From Hypomesus transpacificus (taxonomy: Eukaryota > Chordata > Actinopteri > Osmeriformes > Osmeridae), in assembly GCF_021917145.1 (NCBI RefSeq), contig NW_025813858.1, positions 1 through 64,000 of the forward strand: a stretch of DNA of 64,000 nt, given 5' to 3'. Both the position numbers and the translations under genes were made by a program. Shown piece by piece: positions 63,906-64,000 of the stretch (position 1 is its first letter; each line of letters opens with the position of its first letter). The notes below the pieces were generated by a model. It had not been told where the DNA came from, did not search any database, and saw only the letters and a list, made by a program, of their open reading frames with translations.

Positions 63906-64000
63906 ACAGACCGGGAGAGAGAGCTCTGCTACCTTAGCACAGAGATAAACACACTCAAGAGATTCAAGACCGTCGTAATGTTGTCAGAGATTAATGCCTA

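Overview
The window reads as nuclear DNA of a ray-finned (teleost) fish. It has multi-exon vertebrate genes with GT-AG introns, small-intron gene structures, very abundant (CA)n/(GA)n arrays, and many copies of a tRNA-derived SINE whose LINE-like tail is typical of fish genomes. I cannot place it to species. The gene set resembles human 1p35-p34 (KHDRBS1, HPCA, TMEM54 and the GJB3/GJB4/GJB5 connexin cluster), with a B7-family gene and hmbox1 inserted, so it is a conserved but rearranged synteny block.

Layout: 1-15.8 kb is gene-poor and rich in satellites, MITE-like elements and SINEs; no recognisable coding exon was found. 17.0-24.2 kb (minus) holds khdrbs1 (Sam68), nine coding exons, with a single-base frameshift near the C-terminus. 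24.5-33.5 kb is intergenic, with a clean hAT-type MITE. 33.5-36.3 kb (plus) holds a compact four-exon B7/CD276-like Ig gene with a short hydrophobic, GPI-signal-like end. 39.8-45.7 kb (minus) holds hmbox1 (HOT1-type homeobox protein), eight coding exons, with 5' UTR and promoter near 46.1-46.9 kb. 47.5-48.5 and 51.2-51.9 kb (plus) are two tandem beta connexins, the first with a coding intron that the second lacks. 52.9-56.7 kb (plus) is tmem54, six exons. 59.3 kb to beyond the right edge (minus) is hpca (hippocalcin), whose last three coding exons are present; the first coding exon lies outside the window. tmem54 and hpca converge tail to tail.

These are unrelated single-copy vertebrate genes, not an operon: an RNA-binding splicing/signalling adaptor, an immune co-signalling-like surface protein, a telomere/transcription homeobox factor, gap-junction channels, a four-pass membrane protein and a neuronal calcium sensor.

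The most notable observations are structural: (i) a minisatellite that has copied the khdrbs1 exon 5 splice donor four more times in tandem; (ii) a ~350-nt AG-free pyrimidine tract made by a minisatellite directly upstream of an hmbox1 splice acceptor; (iii) loss of both canonical Ig cysteines in the membrane-proximal domain of the B7-like protein together with a GPI-like tail; (iv) the apparent 1-nt frameshift in khdrbs1; (v) a frame-preserving 234-nt Ala/Gln-rich candidate exon in hmbox1; (vi) the intron-containing connexin beside an intronless paralogue. All exon joins were worked out by hand from reading-frame continuity and splice-site consensus; no alignment or database search was run.
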